A stretch of 10,735 nucleotides of DNA from Rhodobacteraceae bacterium UBA3069. GTDB lineage: Bacteria > Pseudomonadota > Alphaproteobacteria > Rhodobacterales > Rhodobacteraceae. A model generated the notes under the pieces. That model was given only the letters and a program-made list of their open reading frames with translations. It searched no databases and was not told where the DNA came from. A program made the position numbers and the translations under genes. Position 1 is the stretch's first letter. Each line of letters starts with the position of its first letter. Where the stretch lies: NCBI GenBank assembly GCA_002366795.1, contig DFBX01000006.1, forward strand, positions 1 to 10,735, given 5' to 3'. Shown in pieces: positions 5,277 to 10,735 of this stretch.

Positions 5277-6440
5277 TCAGGCATCAAGCCCCGTCAGCGC
5301 CGCGGCAAATTCCTGCGGATCGAACGGGGCAAGGTCGTCGATCTGTTCGCCCACGCCGATGGCATGGATAGGCAGGCCGAACTTGTCGGCCACCGCCACC
5401 AGCACGCCGCCCTTGGCGGTGCCGTCCAGTTTGGTCATCACAAGGCCCGACACATCGGCCAGTTTGCGGAAGGTTTCAACCTGTGACAGCGCGTTCTGGC
5501 CAGTGGTGGCGTCCAGCACCAACAGGGTGTTATGCGGTGCCTCGGGGTCTTTCTTGCGGATCACGCGGACGATCTTGGCCAGCTCCTCCATCAGGTCTTG
5601 GCGGTTTTGCAACCGGCCCGCGGTGTCGATCATCAACAAGTCGGCACCGTCTGCCTCGGCCTTGGTCATGGCGTCGAAGGCAAGGCTGGCCGGGTCGGAC
5701 CCTTCGGGCGCGGTCAGCACGGGCACCCCGGCACGGTCGCCCCAGACCTGCAACTGTTCGACAGCGGCAGCGCGGAAGGTGTCACCGGCGGCGATGATCA
5801 CCGATTTGCCCGCTGCGCGGAACTGGCTGGCCAGTTTGCCGATGGTGGTGGTCTTGCCGGACCCGTTCACGCCGACAACCAGAACGACCTGCGGTTTTTT
5901 CGGGAAAAGCGGCATGGGGCGGGCGACAGGTTCCATGATGCGGGCAACCTCGGTCGCCAGCAGCTCCTTGATCTCGCGCGAGGAAAGTTTCTTGCCAAAG
6001 CGCCCTTCGGCCATGTTGGCGGTGACGCGCAGGGCGGTTTCCACGCCCATGTCGGCCTGGATCAGCAGCTCTTCGAGCTGCTCCAGCATATCGTCGTCTA
6101 GTGTGCGGCGGATTTCGGCCTTGGCCGGGGCGCGGCCCATGAGGCGGCCAAGGATGCCGGGTTTCGCGGGTTCGGGGGCGGGTTGCGGCGTAGGTTCGGG
6201 TTCCGGCGCGGGTTGCGGTTCAGGTGTAGGTTCGGGTTTTAGCGCGGGCGTGGGTTCAGGCGTGGGCTTTGAAACCGGCGCAGGTTCGGGTGTGGGTTCG
6301 GGCGCAGGCGCGGCGGCAGGTTCCGGCGTGATCTCGGGCGGGGTTTCCTCGCCGCCCTCTGCGACGATCGCATCCAGCCCTTCCTCGATCTTCGACGAGG
6401 ATTTGAACAGCCGTTGCTTGAGTTTTGTGAACAGAGCCAT
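5277..6440 (-). CDS. ftsY: Signal recognition particle receptor FtsY
   Basis: The 387-residue GTPase docks ribosome-SRP complexes at the inner membrane and delivers nascent membrane proteins to the translocon. Order of parts: a basic N-terminal amphipathic stretch MALFTKLKQRLFKSSSK, an acidic proline/glutamate-rich linker (about residues 33-93), the four-helix N domain (about 100-170) and the Ras-like G domain. GTPase motifs seen are GVNGSGKTTT (190-199), DTFRAAA (220-226), DTAGR (272-276) and TKLDGTAKGG (336-345). The frame is open to 6470, but AGGAGG at 6446-6451 lies 5 nt before the ATG at 6440, and MALFTKLK is the usual type of FtsY start. It is the first gene of a minus-strand cluster with the permease and ispZ. 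Nothing suggests damage; the family call is secure. Confidence 0.97.
   Translation of the reverse strand: MALFTKLKQRLFKSSSKIEEGLDAIVAEGGEETPPEITPEPAAAPAPEPTPEPAPVSKPTPEPTPALKPEPTPEPQPAPEPEPTPQPAPEPAKPGILGRLMGRAPAKAEIRRTLDDDMLEQLEELLIQADMGVETALRVTANMAEGRFGKKLSSREIKELLATEVARIMEPVARPMPLFPKKPQVVLVVGVNGSGKTTTIGKLASQFRAAGKSVIIAAGDTFRAAAVEQLQVWGDRAGVPVLTAPEGSDPASLAFDAMTKAEADGADLLMIDTAGRLQNRQDLMEELAKIVRVIRKKDPEAPHNTLLVLDATTGQNALSQVETFRKLADVSGLVMTKLDGTAKGGVLVAVADKFGLPIHAIGVGEQIDDLAPFDPQEFAAALTGLDA
6162..6332 (-). repeat. Degenerate Pro-Glu repeat coding region in ftsY
   Basis: About 57 codons encode irregular copies of PEP(T/A)P, for example PEPTPEPAP and PTPEPQPAPEPEPTPQ, seen on the plus strand as repeated GGTTCGGG and GGCG(T/C)(G/A)GG units. 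They join the membrane-contact region of FtsY to its N domain. Such linkers are acidic, disordered and variable in length between strains, probably by slippage. Confidence 0.8.
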
Positions 6441-6445
6441 GCGCC

Positions 6446-6451
6446 CCTCCT
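6446..6451 (-). promoter_or_regulatory. ftsY ribosome binding site
   Basis: AGGAGG on the minus strand, 5 nt before the ATG at 6440. It is the strongest Shine-Dalgarno match noticed in the window and rules against the in-frame start at 6470. Confidence 0.8.
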
Positions 6452-6535
6452 GCTGGTCCTTAGGTTCCAACTAAGCCCATTCCGCCGCCGATGGAAGCCC
6501 CCGCCCCTGCCACCGAGCGGCAAAGCAGTGCCCGC

Positions 6536-6548
6536 GTTAATGATTAAC
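6536..6548. promoter_or_regulatory. Perfect palindrome in the divergent ftsY/secreted-protein promoter region
   Basis: GTTAATGATTAAC is a perfect inverted repeat with a central G, in an AT-rich patch between divergent genes that is otherwise G+C rich. GAGTC (6557-6561), a GANTC site of the type methylated by CcrM in alphaproteobacteria, follows 8 nt on. The palindrome contains TTAA and TTAAC but not with the 7-nt CtrA spacing. A regulator cannot be named. Confidence 0.4.
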
Positions 6549-6595
6549 AAAGGATTGAGTCGCCCGAGGCAAAATTGAATGGTATTTTAATCAAC

Positions 6596-7009
6596 ATGAA
6601 ACAGAGCCTTGCATCCCCCCGCCTTGCCGCGCTTGTCGCCACGCTTTTCGCCCTGCCCGCAGCGGCCCAGGACAGCCTGAGCGCGGCAGAGTTCGATGCC
6701 TATACCCAAGGCAAAACCTTTTACTACGGTTCCGCCGGAGCGCCCTATGGCGGCGAGGAATACCTGCAGAACAACCGCGTGCGCTGGTCCTTTCTGGATG
6801 GCAAATGCAAGGAAGGCATCTGGTACGAGGAAGCGGGCGAGATTTGCTTTGTCTATGAAGACAGGCCCGAGCCGCAATGTTGGACCTTTTCCAGGAACGC
6901 TGGCGGGCTGGTCGCGCAATACCAAGGCAAGCTGGGCGGCGCGCCGCTGTACGAGATCGAGCAACGCATGAAACCGATGCTGTGCCATGGCCCCGAAGTG
7001 GGTGTCTGA
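6596..7009 (+). CDS. Small secreted four-cysteine protein, function unknown
   Basis: The 137-residue product has a clear signal peptide: a lysine/arginine n-region, the hydrophobic core LAALVATLFALPA, and a cleavage site around A24/Q25. The mature part of about 112 residues is probably periplasmic. It has the aromatic- and glycine-rich segment TFYYGSAGAPYGGEEYLQNNRVRW, then DGKCKEGIWYEEAGEICFVYED and PQCWTF. Four cysteines (71, 84, 95, 130) could form two disulfides. I recognise the overall pattern as one shared by uncharacterised Rhodobacterales proteins, but know no function. A TTG at 6575, with GAGG 5 nt before it, would add seven residues ahead of the signal peptide; the ATG at 6596 gives the more normal signal sequence but has no good ribosome binding site. 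The gene precedes the AlkB-like gene by 58 nt. Confidence 0.8.
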   Translation: MKQSLASPRLAALVATLFALPAAAQDSLSAAEFDAYTQGKTFYYGSAGAPYGGEEYLQNNRVRWSFLDGKCKEGIWYEEAGEICFVYEDRPEPQCWTFSRNAGGLVAQYQGKLGGAPLYEIEQRMKPMLCHGPEVGV

Positions 7010-7056
7010 GCCGCATTGATCCTTAGCGCCCGCGCGCTTACCTTTCGGGCGATTGC

Positions 7057-7062
7057 AGGGGG
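7057..7062 (+). promoter_or_regulatory. Ribosome binding site of the AlkB-like gene
   Basis: AGGGGG lies 5 nt before the ATG at 7068. It begins 2 nt after the alternative in-frame TTG at 7053, so it can only serve the ATG. Confidence 0.65.
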
Positions 7063-7067
7063 CGGGC

Positions 7068-8081
7068 ATGATCTTTTTCACCATCGCGACATTGGTTCCG
7101 GTTTTCTTGCTGCTGCTGGGGTCGGCCTTTGGTGGTTGGGCCGTCATGGCCGCGCTGGCCTATATCACCGTGTTCATCTGGCTGTTGGACCGGCTGGTGC
7201 ATCGCGGGGTGGTGCAAATGGCCGAAGGGGCGGAATTTCCCGGCGGCGACGGGTTGCTGGTCGCTCTGGCGTTCTTGCATGTGCCGTTGATGGGCGGGGC
7301 GGTCTGGGCCGTGGGCGCATCCGGTTTGGGGCCTTGGGAAAAGCTGGGGCTGGTCGTGGGGCACGGGCTGTTTTTCGGACAGGTCGGCCACCCCTGCGCG
7401 CATGAGCTGATCCATCGCCGGGCACGTTGGAAGCGGGCGCTGGGGCGGATGGTTTATGTGCTGATCCTGATGGGGCATCATGCCTCGTCGCATTTGCGGG
7501 TGCATCATATCCATGTTGGCCTGACAGGCGATCCGGCCAGCGCACCACGCGGTATGGGGTTCTGGCGCTATGCATGGCGGGCCTGGGCCGGGTCTTTCCG
7601 TGCCGGTTGGCGGGCGGAAACCGCGCTGCGGGCGCGCGGGTCCGGTGGCGGGGTGCATCCCTATGCGGTGCATATCGGCGGGGCTTTCGCGGTGATGGCA
7701 GCCGCTTTTGCGCTGGCGGGGCCTGACGGGGTTCTGGCGCTGTGGGCCATGGCAGCATATGCGCAGGTGCAGGTGTTGCTGTCGGATTACGTGCAGCATT
7801 ACGGACTGCGCCGGACGCTGAGCGCGGATGGACGGGCCGAGCCGGTGGGCGCGCGGCACAGCTGGAATGCGCCGCATTTCGGGTCCAGCGCAATGATGCT
7901 GAACGCGCCGCGCCATTCGGACCATCACATGAACCCCTTGCGCCCCTATCCCGCACTGCGACTGGATGGCGATATGCCGGTGCTGCCCTATTCGGTGCCG
8001 GTGATGGCGGTGGTGGCTTTGTATCCACGGCTGTGGCGGCGCATCATGGACCCTCGGTTGGATACATTATCGAACCACTGA
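7068..8081 (+). CDS. alkB: AlkB-like integral-membrane di-iron alkane/fatty acyl hydroxylase
   Basis: The 337-residue protein has several hydrophobic segments and the histidine pattern of AlkB alkane 1-monooxygenases, which insert oxygen at the terminal carbon of alkanes using electrons from rubredoxin. Boxes seen: HELIH (His112, 116), SHLRVHH (His142, 146, 147) within the AlkB-like context ending GDPASAPRG, DYVQHYGLRR (His244) and RHSDHH (His283, 286, 287). HSWNAPHFGSSAMMLNAPRHSDHHMNP closely resembles the AlkB C-terminal block. The second box is usually EHxxGHH, so Glu is Ser and Gly is Val here. It is shorter than classical AlkB of about 400 residues. AGGGGG at 7057-7062 sets the ATG at 7068 rather than the TTG at 7053. 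No rubredoxin or reductase gene is seen nearby. The true substrate is uncertain. Confidence 0.87.
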   Translation: MIFFTIATLVPVFLLLLGSAFGGWAVMAALAYITVFIWLLDRLVHRGVVQMAEGAEFPGGDGLLVALAFLHVPLMGGAVWAVGASGLGPWEKLGLVVGHGLFFGQVGHPCAHELIHRRARWKRALGRMVYVLILMGHHASSHLRVHHIHVGLTGDPASAPRGMGFWRYAWRAWAGSFRAGWRAETALRARGSGGGVHPYAVHIGGAFAVMAAAFALAGPDGVLALWAMAAYAQVQVLLSDYVQHYGLRRTLSADGRAEPVGARHSWNAPHFGSSAMMLNAPRHSDHHMNPLRPYPALRLDGDMPVLPYSVPVMAVVALYPRLWRRIMDPRLDTLSNH

Positions 8082-8169
8082 GCAGTTCGTTGGCGCGCTT
8101 GGGTATTTGCGGAACAGTGAAATGGCCGGCGACGTGATGCAGGGGGAGACCGCCCGCAGGGCGTGGCGA

Positions 8170-8189
8170 GGGGGCGGGCAGCCCCCTTT
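8170..8189 (+). terminator. GC hairpin after the AlkB-like gene
   Basis: GGGGGC (8170-8175), 5-nt loop, GCCCCC (8181-8186), then TTT. It lies 88 nt past the stop codon and just beyond the convergent xseA stop. It is a compact stem with a short T-tract in the plus direction and none in the minus direction. The rest of 8082-8193 shows no gene. Confidence 0.4.
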
Positions 8190-8193
8190 CCGA

Positions 8194-9783
8194 TCAGAAA
8201 AGCGAACCCTGTTCGGGAGGCCTTTTCGGTGTTTTGGATTTGGGTTTCGGGCGCGGTTTCGGTTGCGGCGCGGGATCAGGCGGCGGCGCAATTGGCGCGG
8301 ACCCATCCAGCGCGATGCGCCCGTCGGCGAACTGGATTTCCAAGGTGCCTGCGGCGCGGGCAGCCGCGGTGGTCGTCACCACATTGCCATCGCCGCGCAC
8401 CACCGCGTATCCGCGTTTGAGCGTTTCTTCATAGCCAAGGGTTTCACGGAGCCGGCCCAGCGAGGAAAGCGCCTTGCCCCAGCTTTGGGTCTGGGCATTG
8501 GCGGCGATGGACAGGCGCTGCTCTAGCGCGCGTAAATCGCGGGCCTTGCGGGCAAGATCGGCCCGGATCGGCGCGGCGGACAGGCGCAGGGCGGACAGCC
8601 GGTCGCGTTTACCTTGCGCGGTGCGGGACAGCGCGGGGGCAAGCCGTTGTGCCTGTCCATCCAGTTGGCGTTTCTCGTTTGCAATCAGCGATCTGAGCAG
8701 GGACGGCCGCAGCGCGCCCGCGCTGTGCGACAGGGATACACGGCGGGTTTGCACAGTGCGTATCAGCGCAGCGGGCAGTGCCGCCCCTGCCCCGTCCAGC
8801 CGTTGACGCGGCCCGTCCAGCAGGTTCGCCGGGCGCGGCAGGGCACGGGCCATATCGGTCAGCCGCTGGCGGCGTTGCCCCAGCGCGGTGGTCAGCGCGC
8901 GCGCCAGGCGGGATTGCTGATCCTCGGCCCAGGACAGCAATTCCATCCGCACCGGCACGGCCATTTCTGCCGCCGCAGTGGGGGTGGGCGCGCGTTTGTC
9001 GGACACGAAGTCGATCAGCGTGGTGTCGGTTTCGTGCCCCACCGCGGAAATCAGCGGAATGTCCGATGCGGCGGCGGCGCGGGCCACGGTTTCTTCGTTG
9101 AAGCCCCACAGATCCTCGACCGAGCCGCCGCCACGGGCGACGATGATCAGGTCGGGGCGCGGGATCGCCCCGCCCGGCGTCAGCGCGTTGAAACCCTGGA
9201 TGGCGCGGGTCACTTCGGGGGCGCATCGTTCACCCTGCACGGGCACGGGCCAGATCAGCACCTTGCGCGGGAACCGTTCGCGCAGCCGGTGCAGGATATC
9301 GCGGATCACCGCGCCCGAGGGCGATGTGACCACGCCGATCACCCCCGGCAGGTAGGGGATGGGCCGCTTGCGCGACGGGTCGAACAGCCCTTCGCTTTGC
9401 AGCAGCGCCTTGCGCTTTTCCAGCATCGCCATCAGCGCACCAACGCCTGCGGGGCGCATTTCCTCGATCACCAGTTGGTAACGCGACTGGCCGGGGAAGG
9501 TGGTCAACCGGCCGGTTGCGATCACCTCCATCCCCTCTTCGGGGCGCATGTTCAGGCGGCTGGCGGTGCCCTTCCACATCACCCCCGCGATTACGGCGCG
9601 GTCGTCTTTCAGATCCATGTACATATGGCCTGAAGCCGGGCGGGAGATACGGCCCAACTCGCCGCGAATGCGGACATGGGCGAATTCGCCTTCGATCAGG
9701 CGCTTGATCGCGCCGGATAGTTCGGAGACGGAAAATTCGGGCGCGTTGGAGCCGTTGTCGGCATCGTCAAGAAGGTCGGACAT
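8194..9783 (-). CDS. xseA: Exodeoxyribonuclease VII large subunit
   Basis: The 529-residue catalytic subunit of exonuclease VII works with the small XseB subunit to degrade single-stranded DNA to short oligonucleotides in repair. Order: N-terminal OB-fold (about residues 16-110, SGHMYMDLKDDRAVIAGVMW), catalytic domain with VTSPSGAVIRDIL (152-164), PDLIIVARGGGSVEDLWGFNEE (210-231), SAVGHETDTTLIDFVSDKRAPTPTAAAE (246-273), a long alpha-helical coiled-coil region (about 285-450) that binds XseB, then LKRGYAVV (455-462) and a C-terminal strand region. A Pro/Lys-rich tail (about 497-524) ends in QGSLF. The usual family length is about 450-530, so it is complete. No clear ribosome binding site precedes the ATG at 9783. 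It is divergent from purD with a 116-nt gap. XseB is not encoded in the window. Confidence 0.96.
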   Translation of the reverse strand: MSDLLDDADNGSNAPEFSVSELSGAIKRLIEGEFAHVRIRGELGRISRPASGHMYMDLKDDRAVIAGVMWKGTASRLNMRPEEGMEVIATGRLTTFPGQSRYQLVIEEMRPAGVGALMAMLEKRKALLQSEGLFDPSRKRPIPYLPGVIGVVTSPSGAVIRDILHRLRERFPRKVLIWPVPVQGERCAPEVTRAIQGFNALTPGGAIPRPDLIIVARGGGSVEDLWGFNEETVARAAAASDIPLISAVGHETDTTLIDFVSDKRAPTPTAAAEMAVPVRMELLSWAEDQQSRLARALTTALGQRRQRLTDMARALPRPANLLDGPRQRLDGAGAALPAALIRTVQTRRVSLSHSAGALRPSLLRSLIANEKRQLDGQAQRLAPALSRTAQGKRDRLSALRLSAAPIRADLARKARDLRALEQRLSIAANAQTQSWGKALSSLGRLRETLGYEETLKRGYAVVRGDGNVVTTTAAARAAGTLEIQFADGRIALDGSAPIAPPPDPAPQPKPRPKPKSKTPKRPPEQGSLF

Positions 9784-9839
9784 GGGGCCACGTTAGCGTT
9801 GCCGCGCACGGAGGGCCAGAGGGGAAAGCGGCGCGATGC

Positions 9840-9868
9840 TTGCCCCTGCGCGCGCTCTTGTTTATGCC
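9840..9868 (+). promoter_or_regulatory. Candidate sigma-70 promoter of purD
   Basis: TTGCCC (9840-9845) and TATGCC (9863-9868) are separated by 17 nt in the xseA/purD divergent gap. Both boxes are partial matches to consensus. Transcription would start near 9875, shortly before the AAAGGA site. No PurR-like operator was recognised. Confidence 0.4.
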
Positions 9869-9884
9869 CGCGCACAACAGCGAC

Positions 9885-9890
9885 AAAGGA
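9885..9890 (+). promoter_or_regulatory. purD ribosome binding site
   Basis: AAAGGA lies 9 nt before the GTG at 9900. It supports this non-ATG start, which also matches the N-terminus expected for PurD. Confidence 0.6.
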
Positions 9891-9899
9891 GTCTGCGGC

Positions 9900-10735
9900 G
9901 TGAATATCCTGATCCTCGGCGGCGGCGGCCGCGAACATGCTTTGGCCTGGGCCGTTATGCAAAACCCCAAGTGCGACAAGCTGATCGTTGCACCGGGCAA
10001 TGCGGGCATTGCCCAGATCGCCGAATGCGCGGCGTTGGATATTCTGAACGGCGGCGCGGTGGTGAATTTTGCCGAAGAAAACGCGATTGATTTCGTGATC
10101 GTCGGGCCAGAGGCCCCGCTGGCGGCGGGCGTGGCGGACGATCTGCGCGACGCGGGTTACCTTGTGTTCGGGCCATCGGCGGCGGCGGCGCGGCTTGAGG
10201 CCTCGAAGTCCTTTACCAAGGAAATCTGCGACGCGGCGCATGCCCCCACCGCAGGCTATGGCCATTTCACCGATGCCGAGGCCGCCAAGGCCCATATCCG
10301 CGCCAATGGCGCGCCGATCGTGGTCAAGGCCGACGGTCTGGCCGCGGGCAAGGGCGTGATCGTCGCCATGACCGAGGACGAGGCGCTGGACGCCATCGAC
10401 GACATGTTCGGCGGTGAATTCGGGGCCGCTGGCGCCGAGGTGGTGATCGAAGAATTCATGGAAGGCGAAGAAGCGTCCTATTTCATCCTGTGCGACGGGA
10501 AAGATGTGTTGCCCATCGGCACCGCGCAGGACCACAAGCGCGTGGGCGAGGGCGACACCGGCCCAAACACCGGCGGCATGGGTGCCTATTCGCCCGCGCC
10601 GGTGCTTTCCGATGCGATTGCCGAAAAGGCGATGGAAGAGATCGTCAAACCCTGCATGGCCGAGATGGCCAAGCGCGGCGCGCCCTATCAAGGGGTGCTT
10701 TACGCGGGGCTGATGATCAAGGACGGCCAGCCGCG
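9900..10735 (+). CDS. purD: Phosphoribosylamine-glycine ligase (GAR synthetase), 5' part
   Basis: The frame runs from a GTG at 9900 past the window edge; 278 of about 420 residues are visible. PurD joins 5-phosphoribosylamine and glycine with ATP to give GAR, the second step of purine synthesis. The N-domain motif ILILGGGGREHALAW (3-17) is followed by VIVGPEAPLAAGVADDL (66-82), FGPSAAAARLEASKSFTK (90-107), and the ATP-grasp segment PIVVKADGLAAGKGVIVA (139-156), VVIEEFMEGEEASYFILCDG (181-200) and the signature PIGTAQDHKRVGEGDTGPNTGGMGAYSP (205-232). All are typical. AAAGGA lies 9 nt before the GTG, and no better ATG is in frame nearby. It is divergent from xseA. Only the C-terminal part of the ATP-grasp and the last domain are missing, because of the window edge. 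Confidence 0.95.
   Translation, partial: MNILILGGGGREHALAWAVMQNPKCDKLIVAPGNAGIAQIAECAALDILNGGAVVNFAEENAIDFVIVGPEAPLAAGVADDLRDAGYLVFGPSAAAARLEASKSFTKEICDAAHAPTAGYGHFTDAEAAKAHIRANGAPIVVKADGLAAGKGVIVAMTEDEALDAIDDMFGGEFGAAGAEVVIEEFMEGEEASYFILCDGKDVLPIGTAQDHKRVGEGDTGPNTGGMGAYSPAPVLSDAIAEKAMEEIVKPCMAEMAKRGAPYQGVLYAGLMIKDGQP

Noticed and set aside
3704..5371. Long plus-strand open frame (555 codons) across ispZ and the permease
   Set aside because: It is fully antisense to two recognised membrane proteins. Its product is a low-complexity His/Gln/Arg/Gly-rich translation typical of reverse frames of G+C-rich genes.
5359..6474. Plus-strand open frame (371 codons) across ftsY
   Set aside because: Antisense to FtsY, whose GTPase motifs are complete. 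The Gly/Ser-rich repeats in this frame are only the reverse of the Pro-Glu linker.
7038..8028. Minus-strand open frames across the AlkB-like gene
   Set aside because: The histidine boxes and AlkB-like blocks are in the plus frame; the minus products are Pro/His/Arg-rich shadows.
8614..9633. Plus-strand open frame (339 codons) across xseA
   Set aside because: Shadow of xseA; its composition is Arg/Gln/His-rich and no motif is visible.
9696..10691. Minus-strand open frame (331 codons) across purD
   Set aside because: Antisense to purD, whose ATP-grasp motifs are intact; the His/Gly-rich product looks like nothing known.

Overview
The window looks like chromosomal DNA of an alphaproteobacterium, most likely of the Rhodobacterales (Rhodobacteraceae/Roseobacter type). 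Reasons: high G+C with G/C-ending codons, a SAM-II type riboswitch in front of metZ, an ftsY - EamA permease - ispZ cluster, and protein sequences (MetZ, XseA, FtsY, PurD) of alphaproteobacterial style. This placement is inference from sequence features; no search was run.

Layout, left to right. (1) 1-223: 5' part of an IS630-family transposase gene (minus strand) cut by the window edge. (2) 333-1738: metZ (minus strand) with promoter, SAM-II aptamer, overlapping antiterminator/terminator hairpins and a downstream terminator; this is the best-resolved regulatory unit here. (3) 1828-3552: a plus-strand pair, a cytoplasmic alpha/beta hydrolase followed 18 nt later by a Nu-class (YfcG/YghU-like) glutathione transferase and a terminator-like hairpin. 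(4) 3558-3664: a non-coding stretch with a nested inverted repeat and a second small hairpin. (5) 3677-6440: a minus-strand cluster ftsY - EamA-family permease - ispZ/yciB, joining membrane protein targeting, small-molecule transport and envelope/septation functions. (6) 6596-8189: plus strand, a small secreted four-cysteine protein, then an AlkB-like integral-membrane di-iron hydroxylase and a GC hairpin. (7) 8194-9783: xseA (minus strand), whose product ends in a possible sliding-clamp-binding pentapeptide. (8) 9900-10735: purD (plus strand), divergent from xseA and cut by the right edge.

Most genes are housekeeping or common accessory genes of the order. No phage, defence, CRISPR or tRNA/rRNA locus is visible. 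The most notable item is the metZ leader: the 3' pseudoknot strand of the SAM-II aptamer is also the 5' strand of a 10-bp antiterminator that excludes a strong intrinsic terminator, giving a readable SAM-off transcriptional switch in about 100 nt. Two genes (transposase and purD) run off the window and lack a closed reading frame here.
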